A DNA stretch of 58,750 nucleotides from positions 8,369 to 67,118 of the forward strand of contig LYSW01000031.1 in NCBI GenBank assembly GCA_001657295.1. The letters are read 5' to 3'. Positions 25,037-33,800 of the stretch are shown piece after piece. A program made the position numbers and the translations under genes. The first letter of the stretch is position 1; each line of letters opens with the position of its first letter. This DNA comes from Oceanicaulis sp. BBD 1991-10. Its GTDB lineage: Bacteria; Pseudomonadota; Alphaproteobacteria; Caulobacterales; Maricaulaceae. The notes beneath the pieces are model-generated. The model saw nothing but the letters and a program-made list of their open reading frames with translations, was not told the DNA's origin and did no database searches.

Positions 25037-28000
25037 ATGATCGTGAGCAATTGGGATAAAGAACGCTTGCTGCGTTCGACCATTCTCGCTGGCTTCTTCG
25101 CCGCGGGCCTGGCGTCCACACCGGCGCTGGCGCAAGAGGCGGACGAGCCTGAGACCACCAATCAGGAAGAAGAGCAAGACGAAGATCAGGCCGGTGATTC
25201 CGATGATCGCATCGTCGTCACCGGTTCGCGGATCGCGCGCGACGAATTTTCGTCAGCCTCGCCGATCCAGGTCGTTGACGGCGAGCTTGCTCGCGATATC
25301 GGCCTGATCGACGCCCAGGCGATTCTGAACCAGACCACGGTGGTCCAGGGCCAGCAGACGACGGTCGGTCTTTCGACGTCCGCCGGCCTGCTGTCCGACA
25401 ACGGCCCGGGTTCTGCGACCGCCTCTCTGCGCGGCCTTGACGCCGGCCGGACCCTGGTGCTCGTCAACGGCCGCCGTCTGGCGCCGGCTGGCGTGCGCGG
25501 CGCGCCGAGCGCTCCGGACCTGAACCTGATTCCGGGTTCGCTGATCAACCGCGTTGAAGTCCTGCTCGATGGCGCTTCCTCGGTGTACGGCTCCGACGCC
25601 GTCGCCGGCGTGGTGAACTACATCCTGCGCGACGATTTTGACGGGCTTGAGCTCGACGCCTTCATGACCTTCCCGGAAATGGACAACGGCGCGGGCGCTC
25701 AGCAGGTCTATAGCGCCACGCTGGGCCTCACCAATGACCGCGGCTATATCAATGTCGCGGCTGAATACAGCTTCACCGAGCAGGTCACGCGCCGGGAATT
25801 CGGCTCGTTCTACCCGCGTTACGCCGGCGGCTGTATCACCGACTACGAGCTGGGCGCTTCCGGCACCATCTATGAGAACTGCGGCGGCTCCTTCGGCGCC
25901 GGCTCCGCCAGCTTCTCCGGCTTCGGTTTTGTCGGCTTCGACGGCACGTCGAGTGTTCCGGGCTTCCCGGCGGGCTGGTTCCCGATCGGCATCACCTCCA
26001 GCATCCTGCAGCCCGACGATCCGGGCGGCCAGGCGCTGCTGCTCTTCCCGGAAGAGCTGGACGCCATCTGGCAGCCGAACTTCGAGCGGATCACCCTGTT
26101 CACCAATGGTGAGTACGAGCTCGGCTTCCTGGGCGGCATGACCGCTTATTTCGAAGCGTCCTACGGTCAGCGTGAAACCGAAACCCGCACCTCCGGCCAG
26201 AGCCGTGTGCGGATGCCGGCGGACTACGTTCTGAACCCGTTCGGCACCTCCGGCACCATGTATTTCCGCTCGTTCAACGAGAACGTCACGAATGTGGCGC
26301 AGCTGCGTCTCACCAGCGGCGTGCGTGGCGACATGGAAATCTTCAATGGCGTCGGTCCGCTGCAGAACTGGACCTATGACGGTTATGTCAGCTACAGCCG
26401 TTCGGACGGCGCGGACCGTGTGACCGGCGTGTACGACTTCACCCGCTTCGAGCAGGTTCTGTCCAACACCCGCCTCGATTCTGGCGGCAACCCGGTGTGT
26501 GACGCGCGTACTGTCGTCGGTGAAACCCAGCAGGTGATCTGTCGTCCGCTGAACTTCTTCGACCCGGGCTTCCTGCTGACGGGCCGCTTCAGCGATCCGG
26601 AAGACAATGAGTACTTCTTCCCGGACCGCCTGACCAACACGGTCGTCGAGCAGATCACCTGGAACGGCTTCGTGTCGGGCGATCTGTTCGAGCTGCCGGC
26701 CGGCCCTGTGGGCGCCGTGCTCGGTGTTGAATATCGCGAGGACAGAATCCGCACGGACACCGACGCCGGCGCCGCCGCGGGCGAGTTCTTCGGCTTCTTC
26801 GGCGACCCGGGTTCGAACGGTCAGCGCAACCTGATGGAAGCCTTCACCGAGATTGAGATCCCGGTGCTCAGCGGTCAGCAGCTGGCCGAAGAGCTGAGCT
26901 TCAACTTGGCCGCGCGCTGGACTGAAGAGTCCGAATTCGGCGCCAACTGGACCTACCGGATCCAGGGCCAGTATGCTCCGATCGATTGGCTGCGCTTCCG
27001 TGCAACCTACGGCACGTCCTTCCGTGCGCCGAATCTCGGCGAACAGTTCGGCGGCCGCGTGCAGGGCTTCGGCAACCCGCAAGACCCCTGCCGTGTGCCG
27101 GGTGTGGCTCTGCCGTTCGTTGATCATGACAACGATCCGTCCACACCGGACCAGCGGCAGTATGATCCGACCCTGGATCCGCGGGACGCCGACCTGCTGG
27201 CCCGGTGCCGCAACGGTGGCGGACCGTTCAACTTCCCGGGCGTGGATCCGGTGACGCTGGGCATCACGGGCCTCGGCACGCCGACCGTGACCTTCCTCGG
27301 CGCTCCGACCCAGGTTGCTTCGGGCTCCAACCCGAACCTCCAGGCGGAAACCTCCGAGGCCATCTCGGCCGGCTTCGTGTTCGAGCAGCCCTGGTTCGAT
27401 CGTTTCGATCTGCGCTTCTCGACGACCTATTTCGACATCACCGTCGAAGATGAAGTCGACTCGCTCACGGCCCAGACCATCACGGCTCTGTGCTACAACT
27501 CGACGGGCCTTGATGATCCGCAGTGCCGCTTCGTCACGCGTGACACCACGCCGGGCAGCACCGGTGAGATCATCTTCGTCGAAGCGCTGAACCAGAACCT
27601 GGGCAGCCAGACGGTTGAAGGCATCGACTACAACCTGGAATTCGACATTGAGGTGAACACGCCTTGGTTTGAATCGCCGTTTGACTACACGGCGATCCTC
27701 CGGGCCACCCAGATGCTGACCCAGGATGAAGAGCAGATCACGGCAGACGGTACGGATATCGACGATGACCTCGGCGAATTCGGCAACCCGGAATGGCGTG
27801 TGAACCTGACCAACGTGGTTCGCTACAATGATCTGAGCTTCGTGTGGCAGACCCGCTACATCGACGGCATGATCGAGGACAATGCGGATCCGACCGATCC
27901 GTCGACCTCTGGTCTGCGTGCCTGTAACCAGGCTGGCGACACGCCGTGTATCTTCCTCGACAACGCGGAAGAATACTTCATTCACGACGCGTCGGTGTCC

Positions 28001-28144
28001 TACGCCCACGACACCTGGATCATCCGTGGCGGTGTGTCCAACGTGTTCAATGAGGCTCCGCCGATCATGAACAACACGGTCCGCGGCATCGGCTGGGACC
28101 TGGGCGGCCGGACCTTCTTCGCCAACGTGACGAAGCAGTTCTAA
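25037..28144 (+). CDS. TonB-dependent outer-membrane receptor
   Basis: A 1035-residue outer-membrane receptor that imports a ligand with energy from TonB. A signal peptide runs to about ALAQ (residue 34), then a very acidic linker, then a TonB-box-like DDRIVVTGSRI. The plug domain follows (SLRGLDAGRTLVLVNGRR; VEVLLDGASSVYGSDAVAGVVNYI), then a barrel ending in the typical terminal Phe (FFANVTKQF). ATG 25037 is given as the start, but AGGGG at 25031-25035 fits the GTG at 25043 better. The ligand is unknown; the next gene is an exported prolyl oligopeptidase, pointing to peptides. Genes of this subfamily (OAR/CirA-like, about 1000 residues) are abundant in marine Caulobacter relatives. Confidence 0.93.
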   Translation: MIVSNWDKERLLRSTILAGFFAAGLASTPALAQEADEPETTNQEEEQDEDQAGDSDDRIVVTGSRIARDEFSSASPIQVVDGELARDIGLIDAQAILNQTTVVQGQQTTVGLSTSAGLLSDNGPGSATASLRGLDAGRTLVLVNGRRLAPAGVRGAPSAPDLNLIPGSLINRVEVLLDGASSVYGSDAVAGVVNYILRDDFDGLELDAFMTFPEMDNGAGAQQVYSATLGLTNDRGYINVAAEYSFTEQVTRREFGSFYPRYAGGCITDYELGASGTIYENCGGSFGAGSASFSGFGFVGFDGTSSVPGFPAGWFPIGITSSILQPDDPGGQALLLFPEELDAIWQPNFERITLFTNGEYELGFLGGMTAYFEASYGQRETETRTSGQSRVRMPADYVLNPFGTSGTMYFRSFNENVTNVAQLRLTSGVRGDMEIFNGVGPLQNWTYDGYVSYSRSDGADRVTGVYDFTRFEQVLSNTRLDSGGNPVCDARTVVGETQQVICRPLNFFDPGFLLTGRFSDPEDNEYFFPDRLTNTVVEQITWNGFVSGDLFELPAGPVGAVLGVEYREDRIRTDTDAGAAAGEFFGFFGDPGSNGQRNLMEAFTEIEIPVLSGQQLAEELSFNLAARWTEESEFGANWTYRIQGQYAPIDWLRFRATYGTSFRAPNLGEQFGGRVQGFGNPQDPCRVPGVALPFVDHDNDPSTPDQRQYDPTLDPRDADLLARCRNGGGPFNFPGVDPVTLGITGLGTPTVTFLGAPTQVASGSNPNLQAETSEAISAGFVFEQPWFDRFDLRFSTTYFDITVEDEVDSLTAQTITALCYNSTGLDDPQCRFVTRDTTPGSTGEIIFVEALNQNLGSQTVEGIDYNLEFDIEVNTPWFESPFDYTAILRATQMLTQDEEQITADGTDIDDDLGEFGNPEWRVNLTNVVRYNDLSFVWQTRYIDGMIEDNADPTDPSTSGLRACNQAGDTPCIFLDNAEEYFIHDASVSYAHDTWIIRGGVSNVFNEAPPIMNNTVRGIGWDLGGRTFFANVTKQF

Positions 28145-28167
28145 GCCGACCAAGTTGAATTGAACTG

Positions 28168-28202
28168 GAGCCCGCCTTCGATCGAAGGCGGGCTCTTTTT
28201 TT
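28168..28202 (+). terminator. Strong Rho-independent terminator after the TonB receptor
   Basis: A perfect 28-base palindrome (arms GAGCCCGCCTTCGA and TCGAAGGCGGGCTC, 28168-28195) is followed by seven T residues. It should end most transcription from the receptor gene, so the peptidase behind it probably has its own promoter. Confidence 0.93.
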
Positions 28203-28292
28203 GTGCGAAAACCGGGGCCTTGGCCGTTGCGGCGCGGCGCGCGAACCGTCTATCGTAACCCCCAAAGCGAACGCTTAACGGGGAGTATTGAT

Positions 28293-30227
28293 ATGTGGTT
28301 GCGCGTTTTTGCAGCGACGCTGGCCGTCGTTCTATTCGGCATGCCTGCGGGCGCCCAGGAATCGCCGACGCCTGTTCCGGTGGAAGTCTGGGCCGATCGG
28401 CCTCAAATCGGCAGTCTTGACATGTCGCCGAACGGCGAGCGGATCGCCATGCTCATGCGGCGCGAACGCGGCGCGGAATACGAGCTGATGATGTTCGACA
28501 CGGCGGACATCCAGGGCACGATCCGATCGATTTCCACGGACAATCTCCTGCCGCGCTCCTTGTTCTGGGCGAATGACCGTCACCTCGTCGTCTCCTTCAT
28601 TTTGGAAGAGACGATCGGCGCCGAGCCGGTGATCCTCCAGCGCATCGCGTCGTTCGACACCGAACAATCCCGGTGGACGCCGCTGATGCGCCTGTCGCAG
28701 CGCGGCGTTCGCGACCGCGGCGCGAACACCTTCGCCAATCTGGGCATTGGCGGGATCGCCGGGCGCCTGCCTGACGATCCGGATCATGTCCTGGTCTCGC
28801 ACGCGGAGGAGCCGGGCCGCGGCGCCAATCAGTATAAAGTCAATGTCGCCACCGGCGCGCGCCAGCTCATCCTGCGCGGCAATACCCGATTTGGGAACAT
28901 CATCTTCGACAGGACCGGACAGGCGCGCGGGGCCACGGAGTACGACGCGGATAATAATCGCATCATCATCTATGCGCGCACCGACGCCGACAGCGACTGG
29001 ACGGAGATCGGCGGGATTAATGCGGACGATCGATTCCGCTTTGGCCTGCTCGGTTTTTATGATCCCAGCCGGCCTAATATCGCGACCATCATTGACGATG
29101 AGCTCGATGAGAACACCACCGGCATCTATGAAGTGGATATTCGCACCGGCGCGCGCGAGCTGTTGTTCCGCCACCCGGATCATGACGCGATCGGCGTGAT
29201 CACCTCGCCGCGCGTGGCGGACGGCGACCAAATCGTCGGGTATACTTACATGGACGCCGAGGGGCGCCAGCGCGAGCTGTTCGAAGAACGCTTCGCGACC
29301 CTGTACGCCAATCTCGAAGCGGCGCTGCCGGGCCGCGAGGTCTTCATCCAGCGCGTGTCTGACGATGGCGACACGACGCTGTTCTTCTCGACCGCGCCAG
29401 AGGATCCCGGCACGTGGTATCTCATGCGGGGCGGCCAGGCCGCGCCGATCATGCGCCGGGAAAACGAAATCCCGCAGTCCGCGCTCTCGCCGACTTATCT
29501 TATTCAGTACACGGCGCGCGACGGTCTTGCGTTGAGCGGATACGCGACCATTCCCGATGGCGAAGGTCCGTTCCCTGCGATCGCCATGCCCCATGGCGGG
29601 CCCTGGGTGCGAGACGAACGCGGCTATGACGAGTGGGCCCAGATGCTGGCCAATCGCGGCTGGATCGTGTTCCAGCCGAATTATCGCGGCTCCACAGAGC
29701 TGGGCCGCGCCCACTGGGTCGCCGGCGACCGCCAATGGGGCCTGGCCATGCAGGACGATGTCGAAGACGGCATTCAGGCGCTCGTTGACGAAGGTCTGGC
29801 TGATCCCGACCGCCTCGGCTTCTTTGGCTGGAGTTATGGAGGCTATAGCGCCTTTGTCGCTGCGGTGCGCGAGAACCCCATGTTCAACTGCTCGGCGGCC
29901 GGCGCGGGACTGACCGATCTCGGCCGCACCCGGGGCGGTCTGGCGGGCGACCGCTTCCTAAGGGAATTCCAACGGCCGACCATCGAGGGCGTGTCGCCGC
30001 TGGACCTGGCCGGTCAGGTGAACATGCCCATGCTGGTGGTCCACGGCGACGAGGACAGAATCGTCCCCGTCTCGCACAGCCGGCGGTGGATTAATGCGGT
30101 CCGCGACGATCTCGACCTGGAATATATCGAGATCGCCGGAATGCGTCACAGCCCGCTGGATTACGACCACAATATGCAGTGGTATCCCGCTCTGTTCGAT
30201 TTCTTCGAAACCAAGTGCGGGTTCTAA
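28293..30227 (+). CDS. Exported S9 family prolyl oligopeptidase
   Basis: A 644-residue serine peptidase of the S9 (prolyl oligopeptidase/acylaminoacyl peptidase) family. A signal peptide (WLRVFAATLAVVLFGMPAGAQ) sends it to the periplasm. Residues 25-390 form the beta-propeller-like N-terminal part; the alpha/beta-hydrolase domain holds the nucleophile Ser514 (GWSYGG), Asp588 (HGDEDRIVP) and His619 (GMRHSPLD). The start at ATG 28293 has GGGGAG seven bases upstream. It lies directly downstream of a TonB receptor, a common pairing in which imported peptides are cut in the periplasm. Confidence 0.92.
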   Translation: MWLRVFAATLAVVLFGMPAGAQESPTPVPVEVWADRPQIGSLDMSPNGERIAMLMRRERGAEYELMMFDTADIQGTIRSISTDNLLPRSLFWANDRHLVVSFILEETIGAEPVILQRIASFDTEQSRWTPLMRLSQRGVRDRGANTFANLGIGGIAGRLPDDPDHVLVSHAEEPGRGANQYKVNVATGARQLILRGNTRFGNIIFDRTGQARGATEYDADNNRIIIYARTDADSDWTEIGGINADDRFRFGLLGFYDPSRPNIATIIDDELDENTTGIYEVDIRTGARELLFRHPDHDAIGVITSPRVADGDQIVGYTYMDAEGRQRELFEERFATLYANLEAALPGREVFIQRVSDDGDTTLFFSTAPEDPGTWYLMRGGQAAPIMRRENEIPQSALSPTYLIQYTARDGLALSGYATIPDGEGPFPAIAMPHGGPWVRDERGYDEWAQMLANRGWIVFQPNYRGSTELGRAHWVAGDRQWGLAMQDDVEDGIQALVDEGLADPDRLGFFGWSYGGYSAFVAAVRENPMFNCSAAGAGLTDLGRTRGGLAGDRFLREFQRPTIEGVSPLDLAGQVNMPMLVVHGDEDRIVPVSHSRRWINAVRDDLDLEYIEIAGMRHSPLDYDHNMQWYPALFDFFETKCGF

Positions 30228-30256
30228 TCCGGCGCAAGCGTTAGCGCGCGTGAAAC

Positions 30257-30297
30257 GGCCGCCTCGCCGGATCCCTCCGGCGGGGCGGTTTGTTTTT
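30257..30297 (+). terminator. Rho-independent terminator after the S9 peptidase
   Basis: The arm CCGCCTCGCCGG (30259-30270) pairs with CCGGCGGGGCGG (30277-30288) with one G-U pair, and a T-rich tract follows (30289-30297). It separates the peptidase gene from the convergent small exported protein gene. Confidence 0.85.
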
Positions 30298-30302
30298 GGG
30301 GC

Positions 30303-30983
30303 TTAGTCGCGGCGGATGACGCGATAGGCCGGGCCTTGGCCTTCAAACTGCAGCAGATAGCTGCCCAGCGCGCCGCGCCGGATCACCGCCTCGGTTCCAG
30401 GGCGCACGCGGCGCTCCAGACGGCGAATATTGCGCCCTTCGATCACTTCCCAGACCTGACCGTTCGCCATGTCGACCAAGACGGTGTCATAGCCGCGCAC
30501 CCGGACCTCCTCGACCACCAGCGCGATCTGATCGATCTGGCCATCCTCGGTCCGCGCGATCACGCGCGCATCCGCCGGCTCAGCCTCCGCCGCGGCGCCG
30601 CGCGCCGGCGTGCTGTCCGCGTCGCCATCAGGCTCTGCGTCGGCGCCGGCGACTTCCAGGCCGCGCTCCGCGCCGACGCCGAATATCGACATGGATAGGC
30701 GCGGCAGCGAAGGCAGTTCCAGTCCGAAGCTGTCGCGTTCGACCGCTTCGACTTCTGCGACATCGACAACAACGAGCTCGGCGCCGCCATCGCCGGCCAG
30801 CGCCGCAGCTTCGCGGTCAAAGCAGGCGAGGCGGGCCTGCGCATCGTCGATCTCCCGACACGCAAGCAACGGATCCAGGCGAACAGGCTCCTGCGCCGCC
30901 GCGGGCGCGACGCCGGCCCCCGCGGACCAGGCTGCAATCAGCGTTCCAGCGGAGATGAGAGCAGATAGGCGAGACATGCGCAC
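30303..30983 (-). CDS. Exported protein of unknown function with CysxxIxDxxxRLxCxD motif
   Basis: A 226-residue protein with a signal peptide ending near AAAQ (residue 31). The mature N-terminus has LLACREIDDAQARLACFDREA, a two-cysteine motif also found at the start of several secreted or T6SS-associated small proteins (VasI/TagR-like), probably forming a disulfide. A low-complexity Ala/Asp/Glu/Pro linker follows, then a beta-rich C-terminal region (VLVDMANGQVWEVIEG ... AVIRRGALGSYLL) similar in plan to small SH3-like folds. No enzyme motif is visible. No other T6SS genes are in the window. Confidence 0.6.
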   Translation of the reverse strand: MRMSRLSALISAGTLIAAWSAGAGVAPAAAQEPVRLDPLLACREIDDAQARLACFDREAAALAGDGGAELVVVDVAEVEAVERDSFGLELPSLPRLSMSIFGVGAERGLEVAGADAEPDGDADSTPARGAAAEAEPADARVIARTEDGQIDQIALVVEEVRVRGYDTVLVDMANGQVWEVIEGRNIRRLERRVRPGTEAVIRRGALGSYLLQFEGQGPAYRVIRRD

Positions 30984-31048
30984 CTCGTTGATCGGCTAAG
31001 ATTGGCGCTCACCTTAGTCCAATTCGCAATCGGCGTGCATTCGCGTTT

Positions 31049-31417
31049 TCAGGCGGCGTCCATCACTTTGGCGACTTCATCCACCAGGTCGCGCAAGTGG
31101 AAAGGCTTGGAGAGCACTTTGGCTTCCTTGGGGGCTTCTGCGCCGCCGTTCAGCGCCACGGCCGCGAAGCCGGTGATGAACATGATCTTCAAACTTGGAT
31201 CGACTTCAGCGGCGCGGCGCGCCAGCTCGATCCCGTCCACGCCCGGCATGACGATGTCGGTCAGCAGGAGTTCGTACCGGCCGGCCTCCTCGCCCAACGC
31301 GTCAAGGCCTTCCTCGCCATCGCTCACCGACGCCACCTCGTGGCCGGCGCGCTGCAGCGCCTTGGCCAGAAAGTCGCGCATCGAATCATCATCTTCCGCT
31401 AAAAGAATCCGGGCCAT
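31049..31417 (-). CDS. cpdR: CpdR-type single-domain response regulator
   Basis: CpdR controls cell-cycle proteolysis in Caulobacter: in its unphosphorylated state it brings substrates to ClpXP; the CckA-ChpT phosphorelay turns it off. The 122-residue receiver domain has the acidic pocket EDDD, phospho-acceptor Asp54 (LLLTDIVMPG), FITGFAAVAL and Lys in SKPF. There is no output domain. MARILLAEDDDSMRDFLAKAL at the N-terminus closely resembles known CpdR. The start is ATG 31417; the longer frame runs into the divergent promoter region. Next to N-formylglutamate amidohydrolase on the other strand, an arrangement known in related genomes. Confidence 0.85.
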   Translation of the reverse strand: MARILLAEDDDSMRDFLAKALQRAGHEVASVSDGEEGLDALGEEAGRYELLLTDIVMPGVDGIELARRAAEVDPSLKIMFITGFAAVALNGGAEAPKEAKVLSKPFHLRDLVDEVAKVMDAA

Positions 31418-31549
31418 GCTTCGCCCCCTTGCTATATCCACCGCCGATGATGATAGCCCGACAGGGTAAAGGTCCACTGAACGAAACTGTTGCTGTCTGC
31501 GACCCGCCGTCCAATTGACCCGCCTGCCGGAGCGAACGAGAGTGGCCAG

Positions 31550-32434
31550 GTGAAACCATCCCAGGACGATATCCGGGCTCCAATGCCCTGGCCGGACGGC
31601 CCCGCGGTGCAGGTCGCCTGGCCGGAGGCGCGTACGACGCCCTATGTCTTCGCCTCACCCCACTCCGGGCGCGACTATCCCGACAGTTTTCTCGAGTCTT
31701 GCCTGCCGCCGCTCTCCGTCCTTCGCCGTTCGGAGGACGCCTATGTCGACCGGCTCGTGGGCGTGGCGCCCCGCTACGGCGCGGTCTTCATGGCCGCGCA
31801 GTTTCCACGCGTGTATGTCGACCCGAGCCGGGCGCCCGACGAACTTGATCGGTCGATGGTGAAAGGCGCGCCCAGCGGCGCGATCGGGGCGCCGACGGCG
31901 CGCGCGGCCGCCGGGCTGGGCGTGGTGTCCCGATTGGCCGCGGATGGCCGCCCGCTTTATGACGGCGCGCTCGACTATGACGCGGTCCACAAGCGGATTG
32001 AGGCGTGCTATGCGCCCTATCATCAACGCTTGAGAGCTGAGATCGCGGGCTGCCGCGCCCTCTTTGGCGAGGCGATCATCATCGATTGCCATTCGATGCC
32101 GTCAGCCAGCGCGCGCGGCGCCGATATTGTCCTTGGCGACCGCTATGGCGCCTCCTGCAGCCGGGCGCTTGTGGCGCGTGCGGAAGCACATTTTCGTGAT
32201 CTAGGCTTCGCCGTGGTCCGCAACCGGCCTTATGCGGGTGGGTATACAACCGAACATTACGGACGCCCGGCCTCCGGCGTCCAGGCGCTTCAGGTGGAGA
32301 TTAATCGTGGACTCTACCTTGACGAGCTTGCAGTTGCGCCGTCGAGAGGGTTCTCGCCATTACAACGGACACTTGAAGAGTGGATCGCTCGAATGTCGGC
32401 TGATGCAGGGGGCGTAAGTCTAGCCGCGGAGTGA
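31550..32434 (+). CDS. N-formylglutamate amidohydrolase
   Basis: Hydrolyses N-formyl-L-glutamate to formate and glutamate, the last step of one histidine degradation route, or acts on related formylated substrates. The 294-residue form starts at GTG 31550 (an ATG at 31583 is possible; no strong ribosome-binding sequence decides it). Family motifs are FASPHSGRDYPDSFL, DRLVGVAPRYGA, VYVDPSRAPDELD and AIIIDCHSMPSASARGAD, with PYAGGYTTEHYGRP and QALQVEINRGLYLDE towards the C-terminus. No other hut genes are adjacent, so its physiological role here is open. Divergent from cpdR. Confidence 0.88.
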   Translation: MKPSQDDIRAPMPWPDGPAVQVAWPEARTTPYVFASPHSGRDYPDSFLESCLPPLSVLRRSEDAYVDRLVGVAPRYGAVFMAAQFPRVYVDPSRAPDELDRSMVKGAPSGAIGAPTARAAAGLGVVSRLAADGRPLYDGALDYDAVHKRIEACYAPYHQRLRAEIAGCRALFGEAIIIDCHSMPSASARGADIVLGDRYGASCSRALVARAEAHFRDLGFAVVRNRPYAGGYTTEHYGRPASGVQALQVEINRGLYLDELAVAPSRGFSPLQRTLEEWIARMSADAGGVSLAAE

Positions 32435-32522
32435 CTTTGTTGCATCGCTTCGCGATGAATAATAACTGTCACATTCACTTCACGCGCGAACCGAGATATG
32501 AGACATTTCAGGAATCGTTCAA

Positions 32523-32550
32523 TGGATTTGTCCGGACGAGAGCAAATCCA
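32523..32550. promoter_or_regulatory. Perfect inverted repeat upstream of the XRE regulator (candidate operator)
   Basis: TGGATTTG (32523-32530) and CAAATCCA (32543-32550) are perfect 8-base arms with a 12-base spacer that itself starts with the palindrome TCCGGA. The site ends 31 bases before the ATG of the regulator, in a comparatively AT-rich 147-base intergenic stretch, which suits an autoregulatory operator. A second perfect hairpin (CATCGC-TTC-GCGATG, 32443-32457) lies just after the preceding gene. Confidence 0.5.
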
Positions 32551-32581
32551 GTTTATGCGCAGTTTTTAAGGGCTAGAGACG

Positions 32582-32977
32582 ATGACTAATGAGATCGATC
32601 ACCACGTGGGCAAGCGTATTCGCCGCCGTCGCCGTTTGCTTGGGCTGACCCAGCAACAGCTTGCAGAAGCTGTCGGAATTCGTTTCCAGCAGATTCAGAA
32701 GTATGAGAGCGGCGCCAACAGGGTGAGCGCGAGCCGCCTGTTCGAGATCGCCGAAGCGCTCGATGTGCCGGTCCAATATTTCTACGAAGGCATTCAAGGC
32801 GGCGGCGAATCGGCGGTGCCGGAAGGCGAGCAGATCGCATCCGACATCCTGTCTCAGAAGGAGACGCTGGATCTGGTTCGAGCCTATTACAAGCTGAATG
32901 AACGCCCGCGCCGCCGATTGCTGGAGCTTGCGCGGTCGCTGGATCCGGAAAGCCGGAGCAGCGACACCGCCGCCTGA
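32582..32977 (+). CDS. XRE/Cro-CI type helix-turn-helix regulator
   Basis: A 131-residue DNA-binding protein. The helix-turn-helix is in residues 10-64 (VGKRIRRRRRLLGLTQQQL, VGIRFQQIQKYESGANRVSA). The C-terminal half is helical and acidic with a basic RPRRRLLELAR helix. This form is common and conserved in alphaproteobacteria (PraR/PhrR-like in rhizobia), where relatives affect biofilm and surface traits. The target genes are unknown; the inverted repeat just upstream may be bound by the protein itself. The start ATG has AAGGG about ten bases upstream. Confidence 0.85.
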   Translation: MTNEIDHHVGKRIRRRRRLLGLTQQQLAEAVGIRFQQIQKYESGANRVSASRLFEIAEALDVPVQYFYEGIQGGGESAVPEGEQIASDILSQKETLDLVRAYYKLNERPRRRLLELARSLDPESRSSDTAA

Positions 32978-32982
32978 CCCGC

Positions 32983-33783
32983 GTGCGCGGCGTGATCACG
33001 CCAGAGTTGGATCTGCGCTTTGCGGCGCAGCTCGCTGATGCGGCGAGACCCATTGCGCTGAAGCATTTTCGGTCCGGCGTGGCGGCCGACGCCAAACCCG
33101 CAGCCGGGTTCGATCCGGTGACCGAGGCCGATCGCGGCGTGGAGGCGGCGATACGGGCTTTGATTCACGACTCCCACCCGGAAGATGGTGTTCTGGGCGA
33201 AGAGCAGGCTGAGCGTGAGTCGCGAAATGGCCGTCTGTGGACCCTTGATCCGATCGACGGCACGCGCGCCTTTATCGCCGGGCTGCCGACCTGGATGGTG
33301 CTGATCGCCTTGGGCGAGGCGTCAGGACCGGTCCTTTCGGTCGTTGATCAGCCCTTCACCGGCGAGCGGTTTTTGGGCGTGCATGACACTGCCGCCTGGC
33401 TGGAGCGTGACGGCGAGCGCCGTTTGATCAACTCCAATCCCGCCACAACCCGGCTTGAGGACGCGATCGTCTCCACCACCGACCCGAACTTGTTCTCGGG
33501 GGCCGAAGCCGAAGCTTTCAACCGGATCGCCGGCATGGCCAAGGTGCGCCGCTATGGACTCGACGCCTATGGTTATGCGGCGCTCGCGCTGGGCGGAATT
33601 GATCTGGTCATCGAAAGCGGATTGAAGCCCTGGGACGTCGCCGCATTGATCCCGGTGGTCTCCGGCGCCGGGGGTGTGATTACGGATTGGCGCGGTCAGC
33701 CATGCCATGGCGGCGGCCGCGTCGTGGCGGCCGGCAACCGGACGCTTCACGCCGCAGCTCTGAGCATCCTGGCCGGCGTTTGA
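32983..33783 (+). CDS. hisN: Inositol monophosphatase family protein, HisN-type histidinol-phosphatase
   Basis: The 266-residue enzyme has the metal-site motifs of the IMPase superfamily: GEEQ, LDPIDGTRAFI and, near the C-terminus, KPWDVAALIPVVSGAGG. In alphaproteobacteria this group includes HisN, which dephosphorylates histidinol phosphate. RAFIAGLPTWMVLIAL after the DPIDGT motif is typical of HisN rather than of SuhB or CysQ. A start at GTG 32983 or GTG 32992 is likely. It is five bases after the regulator gene. No other his genes are in view, so the substrate assignment is family-based. Confidence 0.8.
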   Translation: MRGVITPELDLRFAAQLADAARPIALKHFRSGVAADAKPAAGFDPVTEADRGVEAAIRALIHDSHPEDGVLGEEQAERESRNGRLWTLDPIDGTRAFIAGLPTWMVLIALGEASGPVLSVVDQPFTGERFLGVHDTAAWLERDGERRLINSNPATTRLEDAIVSTTDPNLFSGAEAEAFNRIAGMAKVRRYGLDAYGYAALALGGIDLVIESGLKPWDVAALIPVVSGAGGVITDWRGQPCHGGGRVVAAGNRTLHAAALSILAGV

Positions 33784-33800
33784 GGCGAGCCTCCGGCGGC

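Noticed and set aside
25253-28153. 966-codon open frame on the minus strand across the TonB receptor
   Set aside because: The plus-strand receptor is certain (signal, plug and barrel end), and the antisense product has no recognisable domain.
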